Shown: positions 36,845-45,679, counted from the first letter of the stretch. The stretch: 64,000 bases of DNA from Lishizhenia tianjinensis (GCA_943330745.2 CALQIX020000005.1:62001-126000); one strand, 5' to 3'. The notes: generated by a model from the sequence alone, not told the origin. Numbers and translations: made by a program.

Positions 36845-39748
36845 TTATCGTATCAATGTAATATTTCCTGTCCTTGTTTCAGAAGTACCATTCACATATT
36901 CTACCTGTGCTTGGTAGGCGTATATTCCAGCATTACAATCTTTTGTTTTATATGTACCATCCCAAGAAAATTGCTTATTTGTGGTTTGAAGTATTGTATT
37001 GCCCCAGCGATCGAAAATGGTAAATTGAATTGATTTAACATTCTTTCCTACTATAATTGAGTAGTATTCATTAGTGACATTTCCAACTCCATCAGGCGAA
37101 AAAGCAGTAGGAATATGTATACCGTCTGCACAATCAGGCGAATCATTTACTGGACTGCAAGGATCACATGGATTTGAACCATTATTTATTTCGATTCCAT
37201 CGCTCAATCCGTCCCCATCGGTATCAAACAAAGTTGGATCTGTACATAAATTTGCTTCTTGGGGATCAGGCAATCCGTCACCATCTGTATCTAATTGACA
37301 ATCAACACTGCTGTCGTCTGGGTCACATGGATTCAAAGGGTCAGACCCATTGGTTATTTCCGTACCATCAATAATTCCATCACCATCGGTATCAGGATTT
37401 GTTGGGTTTGTTCCGGAAGCAGCTTCTTCCGTATTGGTTAACCCATCGCTATCTTGGTCACAAGGTCCAGCATTTGGATTTGGATCGCAAGGATCTAACG
37501 GATCAGAGCCGCCAGTATTTTCATTAACATTCGTGATTCCATCTCCATCCGTATCTGCAGTTGGATCATCTACAATAAATACAGCCACTATATTTTCAAT
37601 ACCGGAAATATTAATGAAGTTTGTATCTGAAATGATGGGTAATCCCATTGGGCCGATCGTATACTCCCAATGATCAAAGATAAAACCAGGAAGTGCTTTT
37701 GCTATTAAATTGGTTTGTATTCCGCCATAATAACTAGCGTTCCAAGGATAATTAGGCGCCCAAATTGAATTGACTTTAATTTCTCCGGAATTTACAGGGC
37801 TAACGTTGAATGTTACATTGAAAGGACCAGCTAACGAATAACAATCAATCATACCCGCAGTTAATGCTGTACATCTTGTATTAATAAAGTTCCTTAGCGT
37901 AGTAATTTTATTTTGCCAATCTGCATAAGTTCCACCCCATTTTTGACATTGGCCGGTCATTTCCGGGGCAATTTCATTTACCATACTGTCAAGCAACGGA
38001 ATCAAGTAATTACACGAAAAATAGGTGTTTGCTAAATCGGCATAGCGCGTAATGTAATATTGCTCTACTTGGGGATTTTCAGCAATCAATTTTTCTAATA
38101 TTTCTGTATGACCTTGTCCACCTGGATTAGGCAGGTTTTCAACATTGCAAGGGTCCGCATTTGCTGAGTTGTCCGGAATTCCCGTATAATTCACGTAATG
38201 TCCGAAAGTAGCATCCATGTCCCATAAAGTATAACGCCATTTTTTCTTATCACCAAGAGGATCCGTTCCATGCCACCAAGCGGTATTCCAGTTCAACCAA
38301 TCTTGATTTACAACAAAAGAATTGAACATAAAATAATCACACAATGATTCCCAATTTAAAAGACTGTCAACATATGCAAAATTTGTAGCATTGCCCATGT
38401 TGTTTGCTGCAATATAATTTCTTAAACTGTTCCAATTATTTAGGGCATTCGGAGCACCATACTCTTCCCATGTACCTCCCCATGTTTTTAAGTATTCCAA
38501 ATGAAATTTATCTTGATTATATTTATAATCTGTGTAATCGTGGTCATCACATTTCTCTCTAATTTCATAAACACCCCAATATTCTCCATTTAAATAAACA
38601 ACACAAGGTCGCCATGTTCGTTCATCTAATTTCATGTCGGCACGAATAGAAAGCGTATGAATAAATGCATCTCTGATATGAGCTCCATTTTCAAAAGAAT
38701 AATTATCGCTTGCAGCTGGTTTTAAGATGAGCCGCTGGAAATTATCCCTTGTGTTTTCGGGGAAAATTTGATGTTCAATATCACTATTGTATCCATATTG
38801 GTCACGCATAATGAAATCGAATCCTCGTTGGTCATATGCCCAAGAATCGTTTCCATGCTTATTAAAATCTCCTTGCCCTTCATCTATAAACAATCCGGTT
38901 TCTTCAAATAACTCAAAACCACCAACTGGCTCAATCTGATTTCCATTGGCCACAAGGGTAAACACTCCTTGACTACAAACAGAAACAACAGGTATACTAT
39001 GATTTACATTAATAAAATACGAATTTGTTTCCGTAAATGACTGAAGATTTACACTAAAAGCGGCAGCACGCAATACCTTGGTTGTACTAATTGTTACAGG
39101 CCCAGTGTACAAGGTTGAAGTACTAGTGGGGTCACTTCCATCAAGGGTGTATCTAATTGTTGCAGTGGGGTCAGGGCAGGTTATGCTAACAGACTGAGCG
39201 GTAGGATAAAATCCAGCTTGAATACTGAAAACTGGTTTTGGGGTATAAAAATTGATTGCTCCCGAATTTGCCGCATTGGGAGAAGGTGTGGTAAATAGTT
39301 TGAAATCTGCGGCACCATTTGTTGATCTCCCAACAGAATGATCTGCTTTGGTCATGTGAACTATTTTGAAAGAATCGATTACATTTCCGAAGGTGTTGGA
39401 GAGAATTATCCAATCGCCCTCAGTTTGTGATAAATTAAAATTTGGATGATATTGATTTCCATTTACGAGGTTTCTTTTTGAACAAAACACCATTTTATAC
39501 CCATTAGCAGAGACAGTCCCGCTCGGAATTATCCATTTAGTCAGATTGGATGCTTTGTCCGATAAGTACCATCCGGTTAAGTCGACAATAGAACCTGTTG
39601 GGTTGTATAATTCAATCCAATCTTCTCTTTCACCATATACATCAGTTGGGCCGGACACATTGGAACACGAATATTCGTTTATTAATACTTGTGAATGAAT
39701 TGAAAAACAGGAAACTAAACTGAGGGTAATGAATAATAAAAGTTTCAT
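36845..39748 (-). CDS. CotH-kinase-family surface protein with lamin-tail, TSP3 repeats and T9SS type B C-terminal domain
   Basis: A 967-residue exported protein. The order is: signal peptide; lamin-tail domain (about 22-140, VLINEYSCSN and DWIELYNPTG); chitobiase-like C-terminal domain (about 170-240, TIRYTLDGSDPTSTSTLY); CotH kinase-like domain (about 250-620, VYLNGEYWGVYEIREKCDDHD and WRYTLWDMDATFGH); calcium-binding thrombospondin type 3 repeats (about 735-890, DTDGDG units); and a gliding-motility/CHU_C type B domain (IPTAFSPDGVGN, FDRWGN). CotH proteins of spores and fungi include atypical protein kinases. The start is ATG 39748. Gene order with PorP/SprF downstream and VTC/DUF4956 genes across the divergent promoter is notable. 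Confidence 0.9.
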   Translation of the reverse strand: MKLLLFITLSLVSCFSIHSQVLINEYSCSNVSGPTDVYGEREDWIELYNPTGSIVDLTGWYLSDKASNLTKWIIPSGTVSANGYKMVFCSKRNLVNGNQYHPNFNLSQTEGDWIILSNTFGNVIDSFKIVHMTKADHSVGRSTNGAADFKLFTTPSPNAANSGAINFYTPKPVFSIQAGFYPTAQSVSITCPDPTATIRYTLDGSDPTSTSTLYTGPVTISTTKVLRAAAFSVNLQSFTETNSYFINVNHSIPVVSVCSQGVFTLVANGNQIEPVGGFELFEETGLFIDEGQGDFNKHGNDSWAYDQRGFDFIMRDQYGYNSDIEHQIFPENTRDNFQRLILKPAASDNYSFENGAHIRDAFIHTLSIRADMKLDERTWRPCVVYLNGEYWGVYEIREKCDDHDYTDYKYNQDKFHLEYLKTWGGTWEEYGAPNALNNWNSLRNYIAANNMGNATNFAYVDSLLNWESLCDYFMFNSFVVNQDWLNWNTAWWHGTDPLGDKKKWRYTLWDMDATFGHYVNYTGIPDNSANADPCNVENLPNPGGQGHTEILEKLIAENPQVEQYYITRYADLANTYFSCNYLIPLLDSMVNEIAPEMTGQCQKWGGTYADWQNKITTLRNFINTRCTALTAGMIDCYSLAGPFNVTFNVSPVNSGEIKVNSIWAPNYPWNASYYGGIQTNLIAKALPGFIFDHWEYTIGPMGLPIISDTNFINISGIENIVAVFIVDDPTADTDGDGITNVNENTGGSDPLDPCDPNPNAGPCDQDSDGLTNTEEAASGTNPTNPDTDGDGIIDGTEITNGSDPLNPCDPDDSSVDCQLDTDGDGLPDPQEANLCTDPTLFDTDGDGLSDGIEINNGSNPCDPCSPVNDSPDCADGIHIPTAFSPDGVGNVTNEYYSIIVGKNVKSIQFTIFDRWGNTILQTTNKQFSWDGTYKTKDCNAGIYAYQAQVEYVNGTSETRTGNITLIR

Positions 39749-39816
39749 CAAGGTTATTTATTAGGAATCAATATTAAAAAATATTTCTGAAAACGCAAAT
39801 TTTTAATCAATACTTC

Positions 39817-39837
39817 GTCAAAAATTGTAATTTTGAC
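39817..39837. promoter_or_regulatory. Inverted repeat and -7 element in divergent cotH/lipoprotein region
   Basis: GTCAAAA (39817-39823) and TTTTGAC (39831-39837) form 7-base inverted arms around a 7-base spacer. The right arm overlaps TAATTTTG (39828-39835), a perfect TAnnTTTG element for the rightward genes, 32 bases before the ATG at 39868. The symmetry could be an operator, or chance in AT-rich DNA. Confidence 0.35.
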
Positions 39838-39867
39838 AAAAGGATGTTAAATTAATAATAAATTAAT

Positions 39868-40257
39868 ATGAAATTATTATTTGGAGCTGCTTTTCTCAGT
39901 TTATTTTTAAATTCTTGTTCAAAATATGAAGGAGAAGGAGGCACAGCAACGATTAAAGGTGTAATTCAGGAGCAGAAATACAATACCCTGGGCAATATCA
40001 TTGCTGAATATCCTGTTGCTGATCAAAATGTATATATCATATACGGAAGTTACAATACGTTTTATGATGATGATATCAAAACGAGTTATGACGGTAGTTT
40101 TGAATTTAGGTACCTCAAAAAAGGGAGCTATAAAATTTTTGTTTATGAGGATTGTTTGACATGTCCAAGTGGAAAAAAAGAATTAATCATTCCCGTTGAA
40201 ATCACGAAGAATAATGAAGTTGTAACATTAGATACGCTAAACATAAAAAAGCTATAA
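39868..40257 (+). CDS. Small lipoprotein with carboxypeptidase-regulatory-like beta domain
   Basis: A 129-residue lipoprotein (lipobox LNSC, Cys 17). The mature part starts with EGEGGTATIKGVI and reads as a short transthyretin-like/CarboxypepD_reg fold: VYIIYG, then TSYDGSFEFRYLKKGSYKI, where the DGSF...L-x-x-G-x-Y pattern is typical. A CLTC pair lies near the end. It is the first gene of a plus-strand run: its stop is directly followed by the DUF2490 gene. A scaffold or assembly role is inference. Confidence 0.75.
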   Translation: MKLLFGAAFLSLFLNSCSKYEGEGGTATIKGVIQEQKYNTLGNIIAEYPVADQNVYIIYGSYNTFYDDDIKTSYDGSFEFRYLKKGSYKIFVYEDCLTCPSGKKELIIPVEITKNNEVVTLDTLNIKKL

Positions 40258-40977
40258 GTGGGTAGACTAATTCTAATTCTATTTCTTTTTTACAATTTTT
40301 TTAATTTAATTGTTCATTCACAAAATACTGAGGGACAATTCTGGCTAGAAACTGGTTTTAAAGGTCGGTTTGTTAAGGGATTAGATTATTCTGTTGATTG
40401 GACAAATCGGATTGGCAATCAAGGATTTGAAACAATGTTTCCTCAAGCATCTATAAAATATAAGGTAGCAGATTGGTTTCGTCCTTCAATTGATTACAGA
40501 TATATTCTAAAAAGAGAGTTAAATTCGAATTACAGTGGTTCAAATCGACTCAATTTTAATATGCAATTTACTAAATTAATAAATCGAGTAAATTTGGGTT
40601 TTCGTTTGCGTTATCAATATTCTTTTGACCGAGTTGTGAGTGTAAACTACCAACCTGAATTTGATCAAGCGATTCGCTTAAAACCTAGTATTTCATACGA
40701 TATTAATAACAGTATTTTTTCACCTTCGGCTACCGTGGAGTTTTTTTACAATCCATCTAATGGGTCACTTGGTAAACGATTTACAAAAATCAGATCGTTT
40801 GTTGGTGTTAGTTTAGAACTAAAAGGACCTCATGATTTTTCTGTAGGATATATTTATGATCAATCGTTAAACTTACCAAATCCAACGCATCGACATATTT
40901 TGAATATGACCTATGGTTATAAAATCCAACCAAAGAATAAGGGTAAACGTAAAACAATGGGGGTAAGGTGGTTATAA
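40258..40977 (+). CDS. DUF2490-like outer-membrane beta-barrel protein
   Basis: A 239-residue protein with a signal peptide (ending IVHSQ) and DUF2490-like beta-barrel sequence (QFWLETGFKGRF, RPSIDYRYILKRE, LGFRLRYQYSFD). The start is GTG at 40258, immediately after the previous stop with no gap. The stop overlaps the following VTC gene (TAATG). This points to strong translational coupling of lipoprotein, barrel and VTC enzyme. Function unknown. Confidence 0.78.
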   Translation: MGRLILILFLFYNFFNLIVHSQNTEGQFWLETGFKGRFVKGLDYSVDWTNRIGNQGFETMFPQASIKYKVADWFRPSIDYRYILKRELNSNYSGSNRLNFNMQFTKLINRVNLGFRLRYQYSFDRVVSVNYQPEFDQAIRLKPSISYDINNSIFSPSATVEFFYNPSNGSLGKRFTKIRSFVGVSLELKGPHDFSVGYIYDQSLNLPNPTHRHILNMTYGYKIQPKNKGKRKTMGVRWL

Positions 40978-41732
40978 TGAAAGATGAACAACTAAAAGCC
41001 ATATTGGATTCATTTGATGGGATTACATTACAAGAATTGGATCAAATAAAGTTAATGAATCGAGTGGACACCAAATTTGTTTTTTCTATTGATTCTTTAA
41101 ATTCACTCTTAAATCTATTAATTAAAGATTTTAATTGTTTACATGTGAATAATAGTGCAATTCAAACCTATAAAAGTGTATATTTCGATGATGATAATTA
41201 TTCGCTTTTTAAAGCTCATCACAACGGAAGGGTAAATCGGTTTAAAGTGCGTATCCGAAATTATGTGGAATCCCAGCTTTATTTTTTGGAAATAAAACAT
41301 AAAATTAAAAGGCGAACGGATAAACTTCGAATTAAGTTAAGTGATTTTACAGAGCAATTTGATGTTACTCAAACCGAATTTATTCAGGACGTAATGCAAA
41401 AAAAAATGGATTTGGTTCCTGTGTTATGGAATGAATTTCAACGTATTACCCTCTCGGGAAAAAATAGGAATGAACGTTTAACACTTGACTTACACTTGAA
41501 TTTTAATCAAGATGAATCCAATTTCGCTCTGGAAAATGTCGTTGTTGCTGAATTAAAACAAGCTGACTTAGATAGAAATTCACCTTTTTATCAAATTATG
41601 AAAAAACTGGGTGTTCGTCCCCTTCGTGTTAGCAAATACTGCGTAGGTTTGTATTCCATACATGGTCAACATCAAATTAAAGGAAATCGTTTTAAGAAGA
41701 AAATAAAAATTTTAAACTCAATAAATAGTTAA
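40977..41732 (+). CDS. VTC-domain polyphosphate polymerase-like protein
   Basis: About 251 residues of the CYTH-like triphosphate tunnel fold, VTC type. Tunnel residues are visible in VDTKFVFS (Lys), the YFDDDNYSLF block, RFKVRIRNY (Arg-Lys-Arg), FLEIKHKIKRR (Glu-Lys-Lys) and the C-terminal RPLRVSKYCVGLYS. Yeast Vtc4 makes inorganic polyphosphate from ATP. Bacterial standalone VTC proteins lack the SPX domain and are usually beside DUF4956 and CotH genes, exactly as here. ATG 40977 overlaps the upstream stop by one base. Whether it makes polyphosphate is untested. Confidence 0.88.
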   Translation: MKDEQLKAILDSFDGITLQELDQIKLMNRVDTKFVFSIDSLNSLLNLLIKDFNCLHVNNSAIQTYKSVYFDDDNYSLFKAHHNGRVNRFKVRIRNYVESQLYFLEIKHKIKRRTDKLRIKLSDFTEQFDVTQTEFIQDVMQKKMDLVPVLWNEFQRITLSGKNRNERLTLDLHLNFNQDESNFALENVVVAELKQADLDRNSPFYQIMKKLGVRPLRVSKYCVGLYSIHGQHQIKGNRFKKKIKILNSINS

Positions 41733-41735
41733 CTT

Positions 41736-42377
41736 ATGAATATTTCGGAAATTTTTGCAAACATCAACTGGGTCTCTTCAGATTTTTACAACCTAATTAT
41801 AAAGTTTAGCTTCAATTTGGTGTTTTTAACCATTATTATTCGTTTTCTTTATTACAGCAAAACAAAGCGTAAAGATTATTTATTTACATATTACCTTATT
41901 GGTACCATAACCTTTTTTCTATGTTTCGGATTGAAAAAGTTTGGGATTGATACAGGGATGGGTCTTGGACTTTTTGCAATTTTTGGTATAATTCGCTATC
42001 GAACGGATGCTATCGAAATTAAAGAAATGACCTATCTTTTTCTAATAATTGGTGTTAGTGTTGTGAATGCCTTAATTAATGGAGGTATGTCAGTTGGAGA
42101 AGTGTTATTAATTAATATTTCTGTTGTCGTAATTACTTATGTGCTTGAATTCATGTGGTTAATGAAACATGAAACGCGCAAAACAATTACTTACGAACGA
42201 ATTGATTTAATATTACCCGAGAAATACGAAGAAATGAAAGCAGATTTACAAAATAGAACTGGATTGAATATTAATCGATTTGATATTGGTAAAATTGATT
42301 TTTTAAACGATACGGCACTTGTACGAATCTATTATTATGCTGACGAACAAGCTTTTTCGGATTATTCTGAAAGTTAA
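41736..42377 (+). CDS. DUF4956 membrane protein
   Basis: A 213-residue protein with four to five membrane segments in the first 150 residues. The loop between them carries the DUF4956 signature (GMGLGLFAIFGIIRYRTDAIEIKEMTYLF). A soluble C-terminal domain (about 155-213) follows. DUF4956 proteins co-occur with VTC enzymes and CotH proteins in many bacteria and are thought to be their membrane partner, perhaps the route or anchor for the polymer (inference). The gene follows VTC by 3 bases. Confidence 0.87.
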   Translation: MNISEIFANINWVSSDFYNLIIKFSFNLVFLTIIIRFLYYSKTKRKDYLFTYYLIGTITFFLCFGLKKFGIDTGMGLGLFAIFGIIRYRTDAIEIKEMTYLFLIIGVSVVNALINGGMSVGEVLLINISVVVITYVLEFMWLMKHETRKTITYERIDLILPEKYEEMKADLQNRTGLNINRFDIGKIDFLNDTALVRIYYYADEQAFSDYSES

Positions 42378-42397
42378 TCTTTCTCGGTACAGGCTTA

Positions 42398-42425
42398 TTG
42401 GTTAGTGCATATTTTAGTACATTTG
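42398..42425 (+). promoter_or_regulatory. Putative promoter of the sulfotransferase-AP unit
   Basis: TTG (42398-42400), a 17-base spacer, then a perfect TACATTTG (42418-42425), 15 bases before the ATG at 42441. It suggests the sulfotransferase-like, 50-residue and AP/TPR genes can be transcribed separately from the VTC/DUF4956 genes. Confidence 0.45.
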
Positions 42426-42440
42426 TCCCAATTTGAATGT

Positions 42441-42992
42441 ATGTCAGTTGTAACAATTGTAACCGGTTTACCAAGATCCGGAACTTCTTTAATGATGCAA
42501 ATTTTGGAAAAATCATCCTTGGAAATTCTAACAGATGGTATCCGCCAAAAGGATAACAATAATCCGGAAGGATACTTCGAACTAGATGCAGTTAAAGGAA
42601 TTGTAAAAGATAATTCGTTTTTGAAATCAGCCGTTGGGAAAGTTGTGAAAATCGTTGCTCCTCTGCCAATTTTTATGGATAAATCACTGTCCTATCGTGT
42701 TATTTTTATGCGAAGAGAAATTGAGGAAATATTGCGTTCACAAGAGATAATGCTGAATAAAGATCAGCAAGCTGAAAGGCAAAAGTTCGCTGCTATTTAT
42801 GAAACACATATGCAAAAAACCTATCAGTTTTTTGTATCTAATAACATTCCTTATTTGGATGTTCCATACAAAGAATTGATACAGAATCCAGGGCATGAAT
42901 TGGAGAAAATCATTGCTTTTTTGGAAATTGACGCTGTTTGGCAGGATCTCGCCTCAGCTGTTAATCCTTCACTTTATAGAAATAGAATTTAA
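42441..42992 (+). CDS. Sulfotransferase-like P-loop protein
   Basis: A 183-residue protein starting MSVVTIVTGLPRSGTSLMM, where PRSGTS is the PAPS-binding 5' loop of the sulfotransferase family. A second part has the SYRVIFMRREIEEILRSQ helix, a Lys/Arg-rich region and a C-terminal YLDVPYKELIQNPGHELEKI segment. It is shorter than typical sulfotransferases (250-300 residues) and probably cytoplasmic. The ATG at 42441 is used; the frame is open upstream to 42405 over a promoter. The AP/TPR protein encoded downstream ends in a segment resembling this whole protein. The donor and acceptor are unknown. Confidence 0.8.
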   Translation: MSVVTIVTGLPRSGTSLMMQILEKSSLEILTDGIRQKDNNNPEGYFELDAVKGIVKDNSFLKSAVGKVVKIVAPLPIFMDKSLSYRVIFMRREIEEILRSQEIMLNKDQQAERQKFAAIYETHMQKTYQFFVSNNIPYLDVPYKELIQNPGHELEKIIAFLEIDAVWQDLASAVNPSLYRNRI

Positions 42993-42993
42993 C

Positions 42994-43146
42994 ATGGAAA
43001 AGGAATATCAAATTACTTCACAAGGATCATTAGGCCTGTTAGCTCTTGGTCATGTTGGTCTACGTAAATGGCGCGAGGTAGTAGAAAAAGAAAAAATAGA
43101 AATACGCAATTCTTCCAAAGAAAATGGCAAAAAAAGCAAAAAATAA
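42994..43146 (+). CDS. 50-residue protein overlapping the AP/TPR gene
   Basis: The ATG at 42994 lies one base after the sulfotransferase-like stop. The product is 50 residues: MEKEYQ, a short apolar stretch rich in Gly and Leu (GSLGLLALGHVGLRKW), then a charged Lys/Glu tail. Its last 23 bases overlap the start of the AP/TPR gene in another frame, so it probably couples translation through the three genes. The spacing and amino acid pattern suggest a real coding sequence, but I know no family for it. Confidence 0.6.
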   Translation: MEKEYQITSQGSLGLLALGHVGLRKWREVVEKEKIEIRNSSKENGKKSKK

Positions 43147-45679
43147 AATACTTGTAATTGGCTGGGATGCTGCTGATTGGAAGATAATAATGCCTTTGAT
43201 TGAACAAGGAAAAATGCCTGCCATAGAATCCTTGATGAAAAGAGGTGTTCATGGCCGATTACAAACCCTCGACCCGCCACTGTCCCCCATGCTTTGGACA
43301 AGTATAGCAACAGGAGTTCGAGCGGATAAACATGGAATTGGAGGTTTTGTTGAGCCAACCCCAAATGGAGAAGGATTGAGACCAGTAACCACTACCTCCC
43401 GAAAAGTGAAGGCAATTTGGAACATTCTCAATCAAGAAGGCTGGAAAAGCAATGTTGTAGCTTGGTGGCCAAGTAACCCAGCAGAACCCATTAATGGAGT
43501 TATGGTTTCAAATCTGTATCAGGTTGCTACAAAAGCCCTTGGTGAAGATTGGGAAATGCCAAAGGGCACTGTTCATCCAGAATCGTTGAGTGAAACAATG
43601 AAGGAGTTCAGGGTTCATCCACACGAAATTTCGTTGGCAATGGCTCATCCATTCATGCCTAATATTGTAGATAATCTTGAGTTACGTAAGGCGAATAAAA
43701 CGCTTTCTGTTCTTAAAACGTTATCTAATGCCGCAACTATCCATTCTGCATCTACTTATTTAATGGATGAAACTGAATGGGATTTTATGGCTGTTTATCA
43801 CGATGCAATTGATCATTTTTGTCATATCGCAATGCGCTATTTTCCTCCAAGAAGGCCCGAAATCCCCCTTGAAGATTTTGATAACTATAAAGATGTTGTG
43901 GAGGCAGGATACCGTTTTCATGATATGATGCTAGATCGTACTTTATCCATGATTGATGAAAATACAACTGTAATTCTTCTTTCTGATCATGGATTTCATT
44001 CCGATCATCAACGTCCTCTCTATATACCCCAAGAACCCTCAGGTCCAGCAGTTGAGCATAGTCCTTATGGAATTTTCGTGATGGCAGGCCCCGGAATAAA
44101 GCAAGGAGAACAAATTTCTGGAGCAAGTATAATTGATATTACTCCAACAATCCTTTATCATGCTGGATTACCGGTAGGAAAAGATATGGAAGGAAAGGTA
44201 CTATATCAATGTTTTTCTACTCCCTCGCCTGCTCACATGATCGAATCATGGGAAAATGTTGAAGGAAATTCTGGTCAACACGATACATTGCTCCGCGAAG
44301 ATCCTTGGGCTGCTCAAGAAGCTCTTCAACAATTGGTGGAATTGGGTTACATTGAAGCAATGGAGGACGATAAATTGTTGCAAGTTGAAAAAAGTAAGCG
44401 TGAAAACGAATACTATATTGCCCGAAATATGATTAATGGCGGGAGGTTGAAACCTGCTATTGAAATTTTAGAACGGATTTTTGAAGAATCGAATATATTA
44501 CGTTATGGACAGCGCTTAGCATTTGCTTATTTAAGCAAGAAAATGTACATGAAATGCCAAGAAGTTATTGAAAAACTTAAAGTAGTTGACTTAGAGGAAC
44601 GCACTAAAAGAAAACAAGAAACTGAACAATCTCTTGATCCATTTGGGAATAATGAGTTTGAAGAACCAATGTATTTGGAATACTTGGAAGGATTGTTGAA
44701 TCTTGCCATGAATCGTCCGAGAAAAGCACTTCCGTTGTTAGAAAATGTTCAGAAAAAAAATCCGAACAATTTGCAATTAGCCACAAGTATTGCTCAAATC
44801 CACACGCTTAGAAAAAACTTTAAAGCGGCAGAAAATCAATATATTACAGCGCTTGCTATCGATGACAGAAGCACTGCTGCTCATTATGGATTAGGATTGT
44901 CTTTTTTGCGCCAAAGTAAATTCAATGAGGCAGTAGATGAATTTCTATTGGCTTTGGAACAAGATTTCTTTCAGCCAAATATCCACTATCATCTAGGGGA
45001 GGCATTGGTGAAATTGGATTTATTTGAAGATGCTGTTAGTGCCTTTCAAGTTTGTACTCGACTTACCCCTGGAATGACCAAAGCGCATAAATGGTTGGTG
45101 GAAATTTATCAAAACAAACTAAATAAACCCGAACTAGCCGAACAAAATTTGGCGTTTTTGAAATCTAACATAAAAGGAGAAATAATTGTTTGCACTGGAG
45201 TTGATAATTGTGAATATGATCAATTACTTCAATTGTTAAAAGCAGGTGGATTAAAAATAGACTATGATCAAGACGAATTTAATGAAGCGGCAAAAATTTT
45301 ATTTACCAATGATTGGTTAGAAAATAATATCGGTAAAGTTGTTTACATTCCCAGTCGAAATTTAAGCGATTTACCAGTAAATTATAACTATAAAGTAATT
45401 TATTTGGATCAAGCCTTGGATGAAATTCTTCCAGGTAGAACGGCGAAATTGAAAAAATCGATGCCAGAAAAATCAATTGCCGTAAAGGTGTTAAAAACCA
45501 TTGAAAAAGAAAAATACATCATTGATTTATGGATAGAATCTCAACCAAATCAACAAGTCCTTATTCTGAATTGGAATGAGCTTTTAGATTCTGATGTTGA
45601 GCAAATATCAATTCTAAGTGAATTCTTAAATTGTGATTTTGACTTAGGAAAAATGAAGAAATATTTACAAAATTTGTAG
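43124..45679 (+). CDS. Alkaline-phosphatase-superfamily enzyme with TPR repeats and C-terminal pseudo-sulfotransferase domain
   Basis: An 851-residue protein. Residues 1-370 form a type I phosphodiesterase/nucleotide pyrophosphatase domain: metal ligand D15 (VIGWDAADW), probable nucleophile S54 (PPLSPMLW), VYHDAIDHF, LLSDHGFHSDH and EHSPYGIF. Residues about 420-680 are TPR repeats (AAHYGLGLSFLRQSKFNEAV, NIHYHLGEALVKL). Residues about 686-851 align with the small sulfotransferase encoded upstream, but the P-loop is replaced (TGVDNCEYD versus TGLPRSGTS). No signal peptide is seen (the N-terminus is MAKKAKNK), so it is likely cytoplasmic. The substrate is unknown; a phosphoester or phosphosugar is possible. 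Confidence 0.85.
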   Translation: MAKKAKNKILVIGWDAADWKIIMPLIEQGKMPAIESLMKRGVHGRLQTLDPPLSPMLWTSIATGVRADKHGIGGFVEPTPNGEGLRPVTTTSRKVKAIWNILNQEGWKSNVVAWWPSNPAEPINGVMVSNLYQVATKALGEDWEMPKGTVHPESLSETMKEFRVHPHEISLAMAHPFMPNIVDNLELRKANKTLSVLKTLSNAATIHSASTYLMDETEWDFMAVYHDAIDHFCHIAMRYFPPRRPEIPLEDFDNYKDVVEAGYRFHDMMLDRTLSMIDENTTVILLSDHGFHSDHQRPLYIPQEPSGPAVEHSPYGIFVMAGPGIKQGEQISGASIIDITPTILYHAGLPVGKDMEGKVLYQCFSTPSPAHMIESWENVEGNSGQHDTLLREDPWAAQEALQQLVELGYIEAMEDDKLLQVEKSKRENEYYIARNMINGGRLKPAIEILERIFEESNILRYGQRLAFAYLSKKMYMKCQEVIEKLKVVDLEERTKRKQETEQSLDPFGNNEFEEPMYLEYLEGLLNLAMNRPRKALPLLENVQKKNPNNLQLATSIAQIHTLRKNFKAAENQYITALAIDDRSTAAHYGLGLSFLRQSKFNEAVDEFLLALEQDFFQPNIHYHLGEALVKLDLFEDAVSAFQVCTRLTPGMTKAHKWLVEIYQNKLNKPELAEQNLAFLKSNIKGEIIVCTGVDNCEYDQLLQLLKAGGLKIDYDQDEFNEAAKILFTNDWLENNIGKVVYIPSRNLSDLPVNYNYKVIYLDQALDEILPGRTAKLKKSMPEKSIAVKVLKTIEKEKYIIDLWIESQPNQQVLILNWNELLDSDVEQISILSEFLNCDFDLGKMKKYLQNL

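Noticed and set aside
37074-37673. Open frames on the plus strand with repeated Pro-Ser-Val-Ser patterns
   Set aside because: They are the antisense of the calcium-binding thrombospondin type 3 repeats of the CotH protein; the apparent repeat comes from the DTDGDG codons.
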